Assembly (NCBI GenBank): GCA_946477505.1
Contig: CAMKYP010000044.1
Span: 1 to 14,538, forward strand
Source: an uncultured Dechloromonas sp.
GTDB lineage: Bacteria > Pseudomonadota > Gammaproteobacteria > Burkholderiales > Rhodocyclaceae
Direction: 5' to 3'
DNA length: 14,538 nucleotides
Below, piece after piece: positions 12,826 to 14,538 of the stretch (its first letter is position 1; each line of letters starts with the position of its first letter). The notes below the pieces were generated by a model that was not told the origin of the DNA, did no database searches, and saw only the letters and a program-made list of their open reading frames with translations. The translations under genes were made by a program, and so were the position numbers.

Positions 12826-12841
12826 TTCGTGAAGGCTTCAC
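12826..12841 (+). promoter_or_regulatory. Degenerate second cre-tag
   Basis: TTCGT, six bases, TTCAC keeps the spacing and the second half, with two mismatches in the first half. It is 32 bases from the perfect tag, about three helical turns, so two CreB dimers could bind the same face. Confidence 0.45.
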
Positions 12842-12884
12842 CGGGGAGGGCGATGCTGGCATCTTACCGTTCAAGGAGAGCGCG

Positions 12885-14492
12885 ATGTCCGCAATTGCCC
12901 ATAAAATCCTGTTGCTCAATCCACCGCATACTGCCATCGGCAGCCGTATACCGGACGACCATCTGCCGCCGCTGGGCTTGCTCGCCATCGGCGGGCCTTT
13001 GATCGATGCCGGGTTTGCCGTCGAACTGCTCGATGCCGACCGCGATCCCTTGTCGCCGGAGGAAATCGTCAGGCGTGTCGTCGCGGTCTCGCCTCGTATC
13101 GTCATGGTCGGTCATGCCGGGTCGTCGACGGCGCATCCGACGATTGCCGATCTGGCCTTGCGGATCAAGGCGGCGCTGCCCGCGACGCGCATCGTCTATG
13201 GCGGCGTCTTTCCAAGCTATCACTGGCGGGAAGTGCTGGACGAGTGTTCGGCAATCGATGTCATTGTCCGCGGCGAGGGCGAACAGACGGCTGTCAGGGT
13301 GGCGCGTACGCTGGTCACCCATGGCTTGCTGGCCACCGTTCCGGGCTGCGCCTACCGTGAGGCCGGCGTGGCACGCGCTACCCGGCAGGCCAGGCCGATT
13401 GAAAATCTCGACGATTACCGGGTTGCTTGGGAGTTGATCGATTTCGATCACTATGCCTACTGGGGCGGGCGCAAAGCCGTGGTGGTCCAGTTTTCGCGTG
13501 GCTGCCCGTATTTGTGCAGCTACTGCGGTCAGCGCGGCTTCTGGCGAAGTTGGCGGCATCGCGATCCCGTTCGCTTTGCCCGGGAGCTGGCCTGCTTGCA
13601 TCGTGAGCATGGGGTCGAGGTGGTCAATTTCGCAGACGAATTGCCCACGGCATCGCGCCAAGCCTGGCGAGAGTTTCTCGAAGCCCTGATTGCCGAGAAT
13701 GTTTCCCTTACCTTGGTCGGATCGACCCGAGCCGGCGACATCGTACGCGATGCGGATATTCTCCATCTCTACCGCCGGGCAGGGGTTGTACGCTTCCTGC
13801 TCGGGATCGAAAGCTATGACGAATCGACCTTGATTGCCATTCGCAAGGATGCGAAGCCGCGCGAGGATCAGGAGGCGATACGCCTGCTGCGCCAGCACGG
13901 GATCGTCTCGATGGCTACCTATGTCGTCGGTTTTGACGATGAGGGCGATCGCCATTATTGGCATTCGTTAAAACAGTTGCTTCGCTACGACCCGGACCAG
14001 ATCCAGCTGCTGTACGCGACACCGCTGCGCTGGACACGGTATTTTGCAACGGTGGCGCACCGCGAGGTGGTACAGCCGGACACCCGGTTGTGGGATTACA
14101 AGCATCAGGTGCTCGCTTCGCCAGCCATGCCGCCATGGCGCATGCTGCTTTGGGTGAAGGGGATCGAGGTTGTCATGCAATTGCGACCGCGTTCCTTGCT
14201 GCGAACCTTTTTTAGCCGGAATCCTGAGTTCCGGCATGCCATGCAATGGTACGTCCGGATGGGGCGTCGTGTGTGGTTTCGGGAAGTCGCGGAATTCCTG
14301 TTCGGCAAAAGGCCGCGTGCCACCGGCGTGCGTCTGGCGGACTTTCGTGGGCCGGGATACGGCAAACTGCCGATTCCTGCTCGGGAGGAGCCGTCTCTCT
14401 CTCGATTACGCGAACGAACCCCGCCTTTCGCATGGCGGCCGGACTGGCAAGCATTGACGGAAGCGATTAGGAAGACGCTAGGATTCGGGTAA
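12885..14492 (+). CDS. bchE: BchE-like B12-binding radical SAM enzyme (anaerobic Mg-protoporphyrin ester cyclase type)
   Basis: This 535-residue protein has a cobalamin-binding-type Rossmann domain (about residues 7-140, KILLLNPP through GGVFPSYHW to VIVRGEGE) and a radical SAM domain with the cluster motif SRGCPYLCSYCGQ (C207, C211, C214). The remainder matches BchE in detail: WRHRDPVRFARE, DADILHLYRRAGV, EAIRLLRQHGIVSM, DYKHQVLASPAMPPWRMLLW, AMQWYVRMGRRVW. BchE forms the isocyclic ring of bacteriochlorophyll without oxygen. It may do so here in a phototroph, or act on another porphyrin in a non-phototroph; no other photosynthesis gene is in the window. The start at 12885 has AGGAGA 7 bases upstream, preferred over the in-frame ATG at 12822, which overlaps the cre-tag region. 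CreB control is suggested by the two tags. Confidence 0.8.
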   Translation: MSAIAHKILLLNPPHTAIGSRIPDDHLPPLGLLAIGGPLIDAGFAVELLDADRDPLSPEEIVRRVVAVSPRIVMVGHAGSSTAHPTIADLALRIKAALPATRIVYGGVFPSYHWREVLDECSAIDVIVRGEGEQTAVRVARTLVTHGLLATVPGCAYREAGVARATRQARPIENLDDYRVAWELIDFDHYAYWGGRKAVVVQFSRGCPYLCSYCGQRGFWRSWRHRDPVRFARELACLHREHGVEVVNFADELPTASRQAWREFLEALIAENVSLTLVGSTRAGDIVRDADILHLYRRAGVVRFLLGIESYDESTLIAIRKDAKPREDQEAIRLLRQHGIVSMATYVVGFDDEGDRHYWHSLKQLLRYDPDQIQLLYATPLRWTRYFATVAHREVVQPDTRLWDYKHQVLASPAMPPWRMLLWVKGIEVVMQLRPRSLLRTFFSRNPEFRHAMQWYVRMGRRVWFREVAEFLFGKRPRATGVRLADFRGPGYGKLPIPAREEPSLSRLRERTPPFAWRPDWQALTEAIRKTLGFG

Positions 14493-14538
14493 AATTGCCT
14501 TTTTATTCAAGCGGCACCCGCCGCGCCTGGCCCGGAAC
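14493..14538. other. Window end, no feature
   Basis: The last 46 bases contain a short T-run (14501-14505) and a small GCGG/CCGC inverted repeat (about 14511-14524). The order T-run then hairpin is wrong for a terminator of the upstream gene. No start codon with a ribosome site is visible. Confidence 0.3.

Overview
The window is high-GC and densely coded and looks like a chromosomal segment of a betaproteobacterium, most likely near Rhodocyclales. That placement is inferred from base composition, gene content and the look of the proteins, not from a search. About two thirds of it (1-9654) is an RNA-repair island. The last third (9666-14492) holds a CreBC-type two-component operon and a BchE-type B12/radical-SAM gene.

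Left part (1-2506, plus strand): an RtcB-type RNA ligase cut off by the window edge, then a 67-aa basic protein whose ribosome binding site lies inside the 3' end of rtcB, then a 318-aa protein carrying a motif (EEIQSDW) that I otherwise associate with phage polyvalent proteins. This cluster converges on rtcR (4165-2573, minus strand), the sigma-54 activator with an N-terminal CARF sensor domain.

Centre (4166-4878): the rtcR/slipin intergenic region. An AT-rich stretch beside rtcR is followed by a near-consensus -24/-12 sigma-54 promoter (4327-4342). Between its predicted start (about 4353) and the slipin start codon (4879) lies a leader of about 525 nt that encodes no convincing protein but is full of RNA structure. 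It includes a 9-bp hairpin, a tRNA-like element with a canonical T-arm and an encoded CCA, a cloverleaf with a CAU anticodon directly abutting that CCA, a small hairpin followed by a T-run, a long hairpin, and a GTGA-capped hairpin. This is the most unusual part of the window.

RNA-repair operon (4879-9654, plus strand): slipin, a zinc-ribbon gene broken by one in-frame amber codon, a second and complete rtcB, rlaP (nucleotidyltransferase) and rtcA (RNA 3'-phosphate cyclase). The likely logic is that RtcR senses damaged RNA and fires the sigma-54 promoter. RtcA, RlaP and RtcB then process and rejoin RNA ends, and slipin may provide a scaffold. The tRNA-like leader RNAs would be made in the same burst.

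Right part: on the minus strand creB, a MOSC-domain gene, creC and a yeast-type cytosine deaminase form a tightly packed operon. Divergent from creB is a BchE-like gene. The intergenic region between them contains a perfect cre-tag (TTCAC-N6-TTCAC) and a weaker second copy, which suggests that CreB controls the BchE-like gene, itself, or both.
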